Below are positions 8,090 to 17,400 of a DNA stretch of 64,000 nt, one piece after another. Each line of letters begins with the position of its first letter. The stretch's first letter is position 1. The notes beneath the pieces were generated by a model. It saw only the letters and a list, made by a program, of their open reading frames with translations. It made no database searches and was not told the DNA's origin. The position numbers and the translations under genes are program-made. The stretch is from a virus: positions 1 through 64,000 of IMG/VR virus record IMGVR_UViG_3300042356_000177; one strand, given 5' to 3'.

Positions 8090-8115
8090 ATAAGGCGGGG
8101 TAAAACTCGCCTTAT
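8090..8115 (+). terminator. Second hairpin before the 381-residue gene
   Basis: The perfect 8-base stem ATAAGGCG (8090-8097) / CGCCTTAT (8108-8115) has a 10-base loop. It is followed by ACAATTTAATAAAG rather than a T run, and then ATG 8131. It could be a terminator or a leader hairpin for the next gene. The 97-base spacer 8034-8130 holds only these two hairpins. Confidence 0.45.
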
Positions 8116-8130
8116 ACAATTTAATAAAGT

Positions 8131-9276
8131 ATGGAAACATTTTTAAAATTCAGTATTGATCTGGAAGATGGCAGTTTTTGGCATTCAAAGAAACATGAAG
8201 ACTATAAGATTTCAGTTGGTATAGATGCTGTAGACGGTACTTATGATGGTGTTAAAAAGTTTGAGGCTAAGCGTGTATGTGATCTTCAGCAAGGTGATAA
8301 GTTATTCTTTGCTACTGGAGTTACTATACCAAGAGTAAAACTAAAGAATATCTATAATGAGTTTGGTGCTAAGTCTGTTAGAGATATAGATCAAGCTGAT
8401 AAGGTTATCATTGGTCATAAGACTGATGATGCACTATGTGATTATAGCTGGTCTTATAAAGTAACAACAGAAGGTTTCAAGAACTTCATTGAAGCCTTAG
8501 AGCCTGATGTAAATATTGATACTTATTACTTACAAAAGGTAAGAGATGCTTTAGAGTTCTACCAAAATGAATATGTTGTGATAGATAGCTACAGTTCGGC
8601 AAGGTTGCTAACTGATGCTGTAGTACCTAATTCTTTATCTAATGAAGATTGTAAGGGTAGTAATCCTTTTTACTATATCAAAGCAGACCGTGTAGAAGAA
8701 TACAAGTCTTATCAAGGTGCAGATATTTATCATGAAGATTCTTTACTTAAGTATATCAATGGTACAGATGCTGTTACTATAGATGAGACTATGTACAATA
8801 CACTCTGCGGGATGTTTAATAGCGGTGACACAGACAATACTGTATTGGCAATGGAGATTATGGCTAACTCAAATTACTTTGAGAGTCTAGTTTATATTCT
8901 TATGTTGTTTGAAGAATATGGTAGTAGAATCAGTGATCAAAGAAGTAGAAACCACGTCAACTTCAAGGGTCTATGTTCTTATCTAGGTATTAGTCCTAAT
9001 TATATTAGTAAAGATGATGTTGTATCGGGTCTACTCCAAAAAGATGCAGTTACTATAGAGAACATGAGTATAGTAATAAAGAAGTATCATGATGAGGTTT
9101 CAAATCGTGGTGACTCAACCTACTTTAAAGTACAAGCTGTGACTTTCAATGATAAGATTTCTCAGATACTTGAGAAGCAGTTAGTCAAGAGAGTAGAAGT
9201 ATTTACACTAATTAAAAAAGAAGAAGATGCCATTGAGCCTCAACACGCTGAACTCGGATCTAGTCCAGTTCTATAA
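8131..9276 (+). CDS. Conserved hypothetical protein, 381 residues
   Basis: I do not recognise a family. The protein is soluble, acidic and without repeats, membrane segments or Cys clusters. The first 60 residues alternate polar and hydrophobic residues (ETFLKFSIDLEDGSFW), suggesting a beta domain. Residues 200-380 are helical, with an LDLF-like core (YFESLVYILMLFEEYGS). It begins a new unit after two hairpins and its 3' end overlaps the nuclease gene by 50 bases, so the two are probably translated together. The neighbourhood suggests a DNA-metabolism role but no activity can be assigned. Confidence 0.7.
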   Translation: METFLKFSIDLEDGSFWHSKKHEDYKISVGIDAVDGTYDGVKKFEAKRVCDLQQGDKLFFATGVTIPRVKLKNIYNEFGAKSVRDIDQADKVIIGHKTDDALCDYSWSYKVTTEGFKNFIEALEPDVNIDTYYLQKVRDALEFYQNEYVVIDSYSSARLLTDAVVPNSLSNEDCKGSNPFYYIKADRVEEYKSYQGADIYHEDSLLKYINGTDAVTIDETMYNTLCGMFNSGDTDNTVLAMEIMANSNYFESLVYILMLFEEYGSRISDQRSRNHVNFKGLCSYLGISPNYISKDDVVSGLLQKDAVTIENMSIVIKKYHDEVSNRGDSTYFKVQAVTFNDKISQILEKQLVKRVEVFTLIKKEEDAIEPQHAELGSSPVL

Positions 9277-10249
9277 TGAGAAGTTTTATTTTAGCTACTC
9301 AGGCATAAATAAGCTTTTACAATCCCCAAAATGGTTCTACAACCATTACATTCTCAAGCAAAAAGAAGATAGTACAGATACCCACCTCATAGCAGGTAGG
9401 GTACTGCACTGTCTATTACTTGAGCCAGATAAATTTGATGACCAGTTTGTAATGATGCCCGGGAAAATTCCCACGGCAAGCAACAAAGTAATTTTAGAAC
9501 ATATTTTCTATCATAATTACTTGCCATTACAAAATGAATCATTAACTTTGGAGGACTTCCCTACAGATATACTCAATCAGCTACTCTCAAACAATCTCTA
9601 TCAAGCACTTAAAACAGACGCACAGAGAATTGATAAGATACTTACAGATGATAACAAGGTATATTTTGATTTCCTCAAAGTTAAAGAACAAGGTAAAACA
9701 GTTATTGACGCTTCTGTAAAGTCAAAGGCAGAAGAATCACTAATTAGCCTCAAAGCAAGTGACATGGCAATGGGGCTGTTACAACTAGGACATGACAACT
9801 CCAATGGTGTAACTGTTTACAATGAGGTAGCACTCAAAACAGAACTTACAGATTTTAAATTTGGTCTAAAAGGTTTTGCTGATAGTATAGTAGTGGATGA
9901 AAACACTAAGACTATCTTCATTAGTGACCTTAAGACAACCAGCAAATCTATTCAAAGCTTCCCAGACACAGTAGACTTCTACCGCTATGATATTCAAGCG
10001 GCCATCTACTGCATTATGGGGTTCAACAATCTGATTAAAGAAAAAGCTGATGCTAATGAATGGAAAATTGTGTTTACATTTATTGTAATTGATAAGTATA
10101 ACCAGGTTTATCCATTCCAAGTTTCAGAGGAAACGCTAAGTATGTGGATGGAGAGTTTTTCTGAGCTTCTTAATGTGTTGAACTATCATTATGAGCAGAA
10201 AGACTATACCTTACCTTACAACTTAGCAATTGGTAATGTAAAATTGTAG
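9227..10249 (+). CDS. PD-(D/E)XK nuclease, DUF3799/RecE-C/Cas4-like
   Basis: A 340-residue nuclease of the PDDEXK group. An N-terminal segment FSYSGINKLLQSPKWFYNHY and HLIAGRVLHCLLLEP (the conserved His-containing helix) match DUF3799/RecE C-terminal nucleases. The active-site run is GFAD (Asp 219), then DLK (Asp 234, Lys 236), followed by a helical YRYDIQAAIYCI (Q-containing motif near residues 247-258). Such enzymes resect DNA 5' to 3', and one is typically paired with an annealing protein, here possibly the Sak4-like protein. ATG 9227 overlaps the previous gene by 50 bases after an A-rich leader; no later ATG precedes the conserved start, so the overlap is probably real. Confidence 0.8.
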   Translation: MPLSLNTLNSDLVQFYNEKFYFSYSGINKLLQSPKWFYNHYILKQKEDSTDTHLIAGRVLHCLLLEPDKFDDQFVMMPGKIPTASNKVILEHIFYHNYLPLQNESLTLEDFPTDILNQLLSNNLYQALKTDAQRIDKILTDDNKVYFDFLKVKEQGKTVIDASVKSKAEESLISLKASDMAMGLLQLGHDNSNGVTVYNEVALKTELTDFKFGLKGFADSIVVDENTKTIFISDLKTTSKSIQSFPDTVDFYRYDIQAAIYCIMGFNNLIKEKADANEWKIVFTFIVIDKYNQVYPFQVSEETLSMWMESFSELLNVLNYHYEQKDYTLPYNLAIGNVKL

Positions 10250-10254
10250 AATGT

Positions 10255-10821
10255 ATGTTAATAGAAGCGCTTCATACGGAATATTTCCAAAAGTCCAAGG
10301 TGTTATTTTATCCGCTCCTTGGAATTAAAAGAGGTTGTCCTGCTATACCTGACCAGACATATTTGTCTTGGGAAGGGTATATGACACCCGAGGATAAAAA
10401 ATTAATAACTGTCTATTCAAAGAGAACAGATGCTGAGTATCTGACATTTGAGAAGAATACATTACTAGGCCACAAGAGGGTCTGTGATTATATTCCTTTG
10501 CCAGATGATCAAGTTCTGATATCTTTTGACTTTTCTGATTTAACAAATGATTGGAACCATTTTATCAATGGTCAGTACAGTAAGATGAATCCTGATTTAA
10601 AGCGCAAAATTAGAGATCACTTTAACAAAAATAGTAGCACTCATGTCTACGTAGACAGTTACATGTTTCCAGAGAAGTATTTTAGCTTGTATGCTAATCT
10701 ACTTGGTGTAAATGAAGAGTTGCTAAGAGAAGTTGGTGAACTATGTAGTAAACCAGACCTAGAAAAAGAAAACCTAATGGCGGAAGTGATCAATTTGGAA
10801 AACAGAGAAATTCTAGGTTAA
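10255..10821 (+). CDS. Hypothetical protein, 188 residues
   Basis: Not recognised. It begins MLIEALHTEYFQKSKVLFYPLLGI and has a central SWEGYMTPEDKKLI segment and a KYFSLYANLLG block in the last third. It has no membrane segments, Cys pairs or nucleotide-binding motifs. The start at 10255 is 5 bases after the nuclease stop; an overlapping ATG at 10251 belongs to another frame. It is probably co-transcribed with the nuclease gene and the next small gene. Confidence 0.7.
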   Translation: MLIEALHTEYFQKSKVLFYPLLGIKRGCPAIPDQTYLSWEGYMTPEDKKLITVYSKRTDAEYLTFEKNTLLGHKRVCDYIPLPDDQVLISFDFSDLTNDWNHFINGQYSKMNPDLKRKIRDHFNKNSSTHVYVDSYMFPEKYFSLYANLLGVNEELLREVGELCSKPDLEKENLMAEVINLENREILG

Positions 10822-10847
10822 TTTGTATTAATTAAAAAACCAACAGT

Positions 10848-11228
10848 ATGAGTAAAGTAAATGGTGGCAACATGTATGTTGTCAAATCATCATGGAATGA
10901 GGGAGAAACTTTTAGATTGATCCCTGTAACAGATGACTGTCCCTATGTAGAATGTATTTTTGATCCAGCTACCAAGGTATTTGTTATTATCAGTAAACTT
11001 AGCAAGACAACATTGCACATGTTGCCTAAGCTAGATGAGAACGGTGATCCGTCTCCACTGAAAACTAAGAGAGCCAATGGTAGAACGGTTAAGGAAGAAA
11101 GAAAGACTATTGAGACTTTCCAAGAGTACTATGTTGAAGACATAGATGCTATTAAGTCTTTGGTAGAGTTCTTTGCAATTAACCACAAAGACATGGATTG
11201 GAAATCATTCCTAGAAGTTAAGAAATAG
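10848..11228 (+). CDS. Hypothetical protein, 126 residues
   Basis: Not assigned to a family. A compact protein with a beta-rich first half (TFRLIPVTDDCPYVECIF, KVFVIISKLSKTT) and a helical C-terminus (DAIKSLVEFFAINHKD). I associate similar sequences with crAss-like replication regions from memory, without a known function. It is the last gene of its unit: a clear terminator follows 20 bases after the stop. Confidence 0.7.
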   Translation: MSKVNGGNMYVVKSSWNEGETFRLIPVTDDCPYVECIFDPATKVFVIISKLSKTTLHMLPKLDENGDPSPLKTKRANGRTVKEERKTIETFQEYYVEDIDAIKSLVEFFAINHKDMDWKSFLEVKK

Positions 11229-11248
11229 CCCTGTCAGGCAGTTGATGA

Positions 11249-11285
11249 GGGGAGGTAGTTGTCAAGTTCTATCTCCCCTTTTCTT
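11249..11285 (+). terminator. Strong hairpin terminator upstream of polymerase gene
   Basis: GGGGAGGTAG (11249-11258) pairs with CTATCTCCCC (11269-11278), with one G-T pair, then TTTTCTT follows. It ends the previous unit. It also argues against starting the polymerase at ATG 11242, which would put the terminator inside the coding sequence. Confidence 0.8.
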
Positions 11286-11301
11286 ATGTAAAAAATTGAG
11301 T

Positions 11302-13293
11302 ATGAGAACACATTGGGTAATGGACTATGAGACTATTAGTAATTGTTTCATTGGAGTATTTGAAAGCGTAAAAGATGAGAGCACAGAAGTATTTGTTGTG
11401 CATGATTTGCAGAATGACATAGATGAGCTTATAGTATTCTTAGAGAGAAGCATTACCCTGGATGAGTGGCATGTTAGTTTCAATGGTCTTGGCTTTGACA
11501 GTCAGATTACTGAATATATCCTGCGGAACTCTGATCAGCTTAGAGAGATGGGTGGATGTGAGATTGCTGAATGGCTCTATGGTAAAGCACAACATATTAT
11601 TCAGAGTCAAGATGAAGGTAACTTTCTAGAGTTTAGTCCTAAAGACATTCAGATAAATCAGGTAGATGTATTTAAACTGAACCATTGGGATAACCCAGCT
11701 AAAAGATCAAGCCTGAAGTGGATTCAGTATACTATGGATTGGCACAACATTGTTGATATGCCTATACACCATAGTTCTGAGATAACAACCTTTGAGCAGA
11801 TAGAAGAAGTGATTCACTATTGTAAGAATGATGTTAAGTCTACTAAGGCTATCATGAAGCTTAGTAAGAAGCATATTGAGCTCCGCAAGACTTTGACAGA
11901 TGAGTACAACATTAATCTGTTCTCTGCATCTGAACCAAGGATCTCTAAAGAATTGTTTCTGCATTTCCTAAGTGAGAAGACCGGAATAAAAAAGTATGAG
12001 CTTAAACAGCTTAGAACTAAGCGTGATCAGATTATAGTCAAGGATATTATTCTGGACTATGTAAAATTTAACACTGCTACGTTTCAGAAGCTACTTAGTA
12101 AGTTTAATGAAGCTATAGTACTTCCTGAAGAAACTAAAGATGGATTTAAGTATTCTATTCAGTACAAAGGTGTAAAAACTGACTTTGGTCTTGGTGGTAT
12201 TCATGGTGCCAGGACAGGTAAAGTTTACAAGTCTACTGAAGAGATGGTTATCATGACTTCAGATGTTGTCAGTTATTATCCTAATCTTGCTATTAGAAAT
12301 AAGTGGGCTCCTGCTCATTTACCTAAAGAAGAATTCTGTGAACAGTATGAGTGGTTCTTTGATGAGAGAAAAAAGATCAGTAAGAAAGACATCAGAAACT
12401 ATGTATACAAGATCATTCTGAATTCAACCTATGGTTTGAGTAATGATGAGAATAGTTTCCTATATGATCCGGAGTTCACTATGCGTATTACTATTAATGG
12501 TCAGTTGAGTCTGGCTATGCTATATGAGATGCTTACTGAAGGAATACCTGGTTCTATACCTCTGATGCAGAATACAGATGGTCTTGAGACTATAATACCA
12601 AGAGGTTATGAAGAGAAGTACTATGAGATCTGTAAGCAATGGGAAGTGATTACCAATCTGCAGTTAGAGCATGATAAGTATGATAAGATTATTCTAGGTG
12701 ATGTAAATAATTATATTGCGGTAAACATGCCAAAGCAAGTTGATTATGATACTATACTTGGAATAAGAAATGACAATCCACATTACCCTACAAAAAGAGT
12801 AATGCCTGGCGTATATGAGTACAGTGCTGTAAAGTGTAAAGGTAGATTTGAGTTTGCTGATTTGGCTCTGCATAAAAACAAGAGTCATCTAGTTGTAGCC
12901 AGAGGTATCTTCTATTACTTTGTCCATGGTGTTGACCCTAGAGACTTCTTGCAATCTCAAACTAACATCTTTGATTTCTGTGCAGGTAAAAAGATCCGCG
13001 GGGACTGGAAGTTCATCAAAGAGCATATTGATAATGGTGAGCACAAGAAAGAAGAACTACAAAAGACTATCAGATACTATATGTCTAATAGCGGATGTAA
13101 GATTATGAAAGAGAATTATGCAGATGGACGTAGTGCACAGACAGAAGCCGGTAAGTATTTACAGACCGTCTTTATTGATTATGTAGAAAAAGACATCAAA
13201 GACTATGATTTAAACTATGATTACTATCTAGAAAAGATTATGAAGGAGATTCATAAACTTGAACCGTTTATAAACCAATTAAGTTTATTCTAA
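11302..13293 (+). CDS. Family B DNA polymerase with 3'-5' exonuclease
   Basis: Phage replicative polymerase of about 663 residues from ATG 11302. An upstream ATG at 11242 is rejected because a terminator lies between. Exo I is DYETI near residue 8, Exo II the FNGLGFD block, and Exo III YCKNDVKST, so the proofreading exonuclease appears intact. Polymerase motif A is DVVSYYP (residues 321-327), motif B KIILNSTYG (370-378), and motif C QNTDGLE (423-429). In motif C the first Asp of the canonical DTD is Asn while the catalytic second Asp is kept, a variant also seen in other phage B polymerases. It overlaps the DUF932 gene by one base (TAATG). Confidence 0.9.
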   Translation: MRTHWVMDYETISNCFIGVFESVKDESTEVFVVHDLQNDIDELIVFLERSITLDEWHVSFNGLGFDSQITEYILRNSDQLREMGGCEIAEWLYGKAQHIIQSQDEGNFLEFSPKDIQINQVDVFKLNHWDNPAKRSSLKWIQYTMDWHNIVDMPIHHSSEITTFEQIEEVIHYCKNDVKSTKAIMKLSKKHIELRKTLTDEYNINLFSASEPRISKELFLHFLSEKTGIKKYELKQLRTKRDQIIVKDIILDYVKFNTATFQKLLSKFNEAIVLPEETKDGFKYSIQYKGVKTDFGLGGIHGARTGKVYKSTEEMVIMTSDVVSYYPNLAIRNKWAPAHLPKEEFCEQYEWFFDERKKISKKDIRNYVYKIILNSTYGLSNDENSFLYDPEFTMRITINGQLSLAMLYEMLTEGIPGSIPLMQNTDGLETIIPRGYEEKYYEICKQWEVITNLQLEHDKYDKIILGDVNNYIAVNMPKQVDYDTILGIRNDNPHYPTKRVMPGVYEYSAVKCKGRFEFADLALHKNKSHLVVARGIFYYFVHGVDPRDFLQSQTNIFDFCAGKKIRGDWKFIKEHIDNGEHKKEELQKTIRYYMSNSGCKIMKENYADGRSAQTEAGKYLQTVFIDYVEKDIKDYDLNYDYYLEKIMKEIHKLEPFINQLSLF

Positions 13294-14420
13294 TGCCAAG
13301 AAAAATTCAAGACATCACCAGAGCTACTCTGGAAGCTGTTCCGTTGCCAGTTCACGCTGCCACTTACACAGTTATTTCACACAAATCAATAATGGATTAT
13401 GCCCTTGCAGAGATTGCTGCAATGGGTTTCACTGTACATAGTGAAGAATATAGAGCTACCCATGATGGGCAAATTGCTCAAGGTATCTACCAGCTGAATT
13501 ACAATTCAGACCCGGAGATGTCCCTTATGTTTGCATGGACAAACAGTTACAATAAACAAATTAGATTTAAATGTGCCGTAGGTGGTTATGTGCACGCTAA
13601 TCAAACCGTCATGTTATGTGGTGAGATTGGTACATATGCAAGAAAGCACACAGGTACTGCAGATGCAGATACAATTGCTATGATGCAGAATCACCTGACT
13701 AATGCACAGATGTACTATGATAACCTAGTTGCTGATAAAGAAGCTATGAAAACTGTTTCTATGACTTCTAGACAGCAAGCTGAGATTCTCGGGGTACTCT
13801 TTGCAGAGTATGAGATCTTGACTACTGAGCAAGCTAGTATCATCCGTCAGCAGATGGATAAGCCAAGCTTCTTCTATAATGGTGGTAAGGATACACTATG
13901 GTCTTTCTATAACCATGCTACCGTAGCATTGCAACAGTCTCACCCAAGAACTTGGATGGAGGATCAGCGCATGCTACACTGGTTCATTAGTAATGAGTTC
14001 AACTTAGGTCAAGTTCTTGTAGCACCAATTACACCAGCAGTAGAGATTACTGTACCTATGGTAGATCCATTAAATGCTATTCCTAATCAGACTAACATCT
14101 TAGACCAGATTGCTGAGATAGAATCTACGCTTATGGCTGATGATGATGTATGGTCTGAAGTGGAAGAAATAACTGATGATATTATTGTTCCTATACAAGA
14201 ACCGGATGTAATTGAATACACTGATCCTGCAGGTAATACTTTTGAAGCTATTGACTTCCACAATGCTGTAACAGCAGAAGAAGTTATAGAAGAAGAGGTA
14301 GTTGTAGTAGCACCGGAAAGAGTTAAGTTCTCAGTAGACAATACTGAAGAACCAGAACTTGATTTTGATTTGAATTTTGAAGATGACTCAGAGAATAACT
14401 CTGATCAATTCTTCTTATAA
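13293..14420 (+). CDS. DUF932-type phage protein
   Basis: A 375-residue protein of the DUF932 (phage/plasmid-like) family. The conserved core reads LMFAWTNSYNKQIRFKCAVG and continues through GYVHANQ and CGEIGTYARKHTGTAD (about residues 75-130), with an internal QQAEILGVLFAEYE block. The last 100 residues are an acidic, low-complexity tail rich in Glu, Asp and Val. The family's function is not established; members occur beside replication and recombination genes, as here, immediately after DNA polymerase (shared base 13293). It is the last gene on the + strand before the convergent terminator. Confidence 0.78.
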   Translation: MPRKIQDITRATLEAVPLPVHAATYTVISHKSIMDYALAEIAAMGFTVHSEEYRATHDGQIAQGIYQLNYNSDPEMSLMFAWTNSYNKQIRFKCAVGGYVHANQTVMLCGEIGTYARKHTGTADADTIAMMQNHLTNAQMYYDNLVADKEAMKTVSMTSRQQAEILGVLFAEYEILTTEQASIIRQQMDKPSFFYNGGKDTLWSFYNHATVALQQSHPRTWMEDQRMLHWFISNEFNLGQVLVAPITPAVEITVPMVDPLNAIPNQTNILDQIAEIESTLMADDDVWSEVEEITDDIIVPIQEPDVIEYTDPAGNTFEAIDFHNAVTAEEVIEEEVVVVAPERVKFSVDNTEEPELDFDLNFEDDSENNSDQFFL

Positions 14421-14426
14421 ACCTTT

Positions 14427-14470
14427 GGGGGAAAGAATGGCTAACGCTGTTCTTTCCCCCTTTTTTTTTT
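14427..14470 (+). terminator. Strong terminator at the convergence of the two gene blocks
   Basis: An 11-base perfect stem, GGGGGAAAGAA (14427-14437) with TTCTTTCCCCC (14450-14460), has a 12-base loop and is followed by ten T residues (14461-14470). It is a canonical terminator for the + strand. Read from the - strand the same hairpin lies just after the last virion gene but lacks a trailing T run, so it would be a weaker stop in that direction. Confidence 0.9.
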
Positions 14471-14471
14471 C

Positions 14472-17400
14472 TTACTGCGGTGGTCTACTACTGTATTTCT
14501 CCATGTTCTTAATTAGAGTTTCAGCGTCTCCAGTTCTACCTGACAAACCAAATGTTGCCATAAAGTGAGTAATTACTTTTGGTGCACCCTCTTGTTGCCA
14601 AGAATATGGTCCAGTATCTTTCTTATAGTAAGCACTGTCATTCCCCATAAGCATACTCGCTAAGTCATCAATAATCTTTACATACATTTTAAGAGTAGAA
14701 CCAAATGCTGGTGAAGTTACACCAATGAACTTAGCATATTCATTCAACCCTAATCCTGGTATAGGCATAAAGGTAGAGGTCTCTTGTTTCACACCCATCA
14801 TCAAAAACAACATGTGGTTTACCATATAACCTCTGAGTTGGAAATCAGGAGTAAATGCTGGTCCTGATCTAGCGCGGATCTTTTCCCATCTAGCTTCATC
14901 ATCATCATCATATCCAAAGAGTAATAGAATTCCAAGTACTGCAAGTAACACAGATACTCCTTCTCCTATAGTTCTTTTAAGATCCACCTTTTCTTGGGCT
15001 GTCATATAAAGATATGCATCTGATTTATACGTGAGCATTTTCTTAAGTGCAGCAAGCGCACCTATATAATAACCGCGGGTAGGTTTTCCTAATGCCCAAT
15101 CATATCTGTAACCACCTACGTTTCCTGACTTGGTATCCATACCAAATCTATTCACAAAACCTGGTGTAGCCCATTTACGCATAAAGAAAAATAATCTATA
15201 GGCTAGGTATTTGTTTCCTTCAGCTTGACCAAATGAATCATAAGCACCATATAGTCTTCTTGATACTGCTTGGAACTGGTTGCGGAATTGTTTAAACTTC
15301 ATGGCTTTAGAGATAATTAACTCTTGGCCTTCTTGTAGTTGTGATGCTTCTCTGATACTGTTCTTTGCTTTAAGATCTTCTACAGACATAGAGTACTTAT
15401 CTGCAATTTCTTGTAGAGTTTCTCCTGGAATATATTCATGAGTAATCTCTCTATTTCCCCATTCAGGATCAATACCCTGTTTAAGCGTGATGATACCATT
15501 CTCATCTAGCTCCCACGCATCAATGTATCTGATAGGTACTACACCGCTAGCTGTTTTCATGTCCAAGTATTTATGGTGCATGAATCCTCCAAACAACTGC
15601 ATAGCAGCTTCCATTTCCCCAAACTTTCTGAAGTCATACATCCATGATCCATCAAGTAAGTCTTTTGCCATTGTTCTTGTGATAGATCTACCGTGCTCTT
15701 CTTTAGCTTTAAAGAATGGGTCAAATCTTTGAATCAACTGAACTGATAAACTCTGACCACCTTTCGTGTAAATACCTGTAGTAGCCCACTCAATCATTGT
15801 CTTTTTTACCCACGGTTGTGCAGTAAAATAAGATTGTAAACTGACGTACTCACCTCCAGTAGATTCAATAATATTCTGCATAACCTGACCATACCTATTC
15901 TTTAAATCTGAAGGTATGTTTACTGCTAGTGTTGCTCTACCGGCAGCTTTGGTCATACCATTAATCAGTTTATGTAACCATGGGTTAGACTCTTCTACAC
16001 CTACTACTTGTCTACCATGATAGGTTCTTTCAAACAAGGCTCTGAATTGTTCAAGTCTATTATAAGTAATACTCTTACCGGCACCCGCAGGTTTTAATTT
16101 CCCTGTAAGCTTGGCTACTTTCTTGTCAAACTTATTAGGTTGTTTCAGTGGGTTGTCTTCAAGTGTCTCAAGAATACCTTTAGCTAAGTCAACTGTATCA
16201 ATTAACTTAGTTTGCATCTTAGCAGATGTCTGGTATCTCATTAGGTTATCAATGATATTTGGAGATACCTCATTGATAGGAATGTTATACAATCCTGATA
16301 TAGGGATATAAGACAACTGGTTACCTTGAAGGTCAGTAGTTACAAGCTGTTGATTCACATCAAAGTTTGCATTAGACTCATACTCATCAGCTTTAAGTTT
16401 TCTGTTTAAGATAGATTTATCTAACTGATACCTGATACTACCTCTAAGGACTTCTAAGTTATTCTTATACTTACCACCTTGTATACTTTCTAAGGTTCCA
16501 CTTACACCAAATCTTGGCATATCATTCCAAAGCTTAGATCCTCTAGGTAGATCTTCCTGGTTTTTGTGATGGAACTCCTTGAGAAGCTCAATTAATTTAA
16601 ACTGAGAACTGTTGGCGTTTTTCATTGCCAAGTATTCTTGGTTCACATACTTGTCACTAACAGCACTATTAGGATCATTAAGATCATACGGCCTTGGCAA
16701 GAATTGGTATTCATTGTCCACATATATGCCAACATAATCATCCCAGTTAGCGCCAAGAGGGATAGTTCTAAATTCATCTTTTACTTGGTATTTAGAGTGA
16801 CGTGCATTAGGCTTACCTCTGAACTCTATATCTTTTCCAGTAATCCTATCTTTAACTTTAGTAATAACTAGATGCTCAGGGTTAGAAGGTACGGATACAG
16901 AATAAGCCATTAGTCTTTCATATACTGTAGATTGTTTAGCCTTTCTTTTACCCTTCTGTTTCTCATACTTAGTTTTAGTAACATGATTAGCAGTAAACCA
17001 GTTGCTAAACTTTTTGTCTTTCTCTAAGAGTTCTACTATCTGGTCACCATTAATAAAGTCATTAGCATCTGCAGATTTTACTTCCGGGAGACCCATCTTA
17101 ACCAAATAGTGGTTAAGTGCATCCATGTAATATTCTGTAGGTACCTTAGATGATAACTCAGATAGTCTATTAAAGATACCTGTCATCTCTGCATGTTCAG
17201 TAGCAGTAAGTCCTCCTGATTGCATATCACTGAGCTTTACAAATCTCTTTGTTTCTGCCGGGCTCAGTTTTTCATTAGTCTCAACCTTTTCACGGTATGC
17301 TTCAAGCTCATCTAACTGTTCTCTAGTTAAACCTAACTTAGAGTTGTAACTGTTTTTAAAATCATTGATCTTTTGTTGAAGCTCTTTGACCATCTTTAAT

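Noticed and set aside
11242-11301. Upstream ATG for the DNA polymerase giving 20 extra residues
   Set aside because: The extension spans the hairpin terminator at 11249-11285; the downstream ATG 11302 begins directly at the exonuclease domain.
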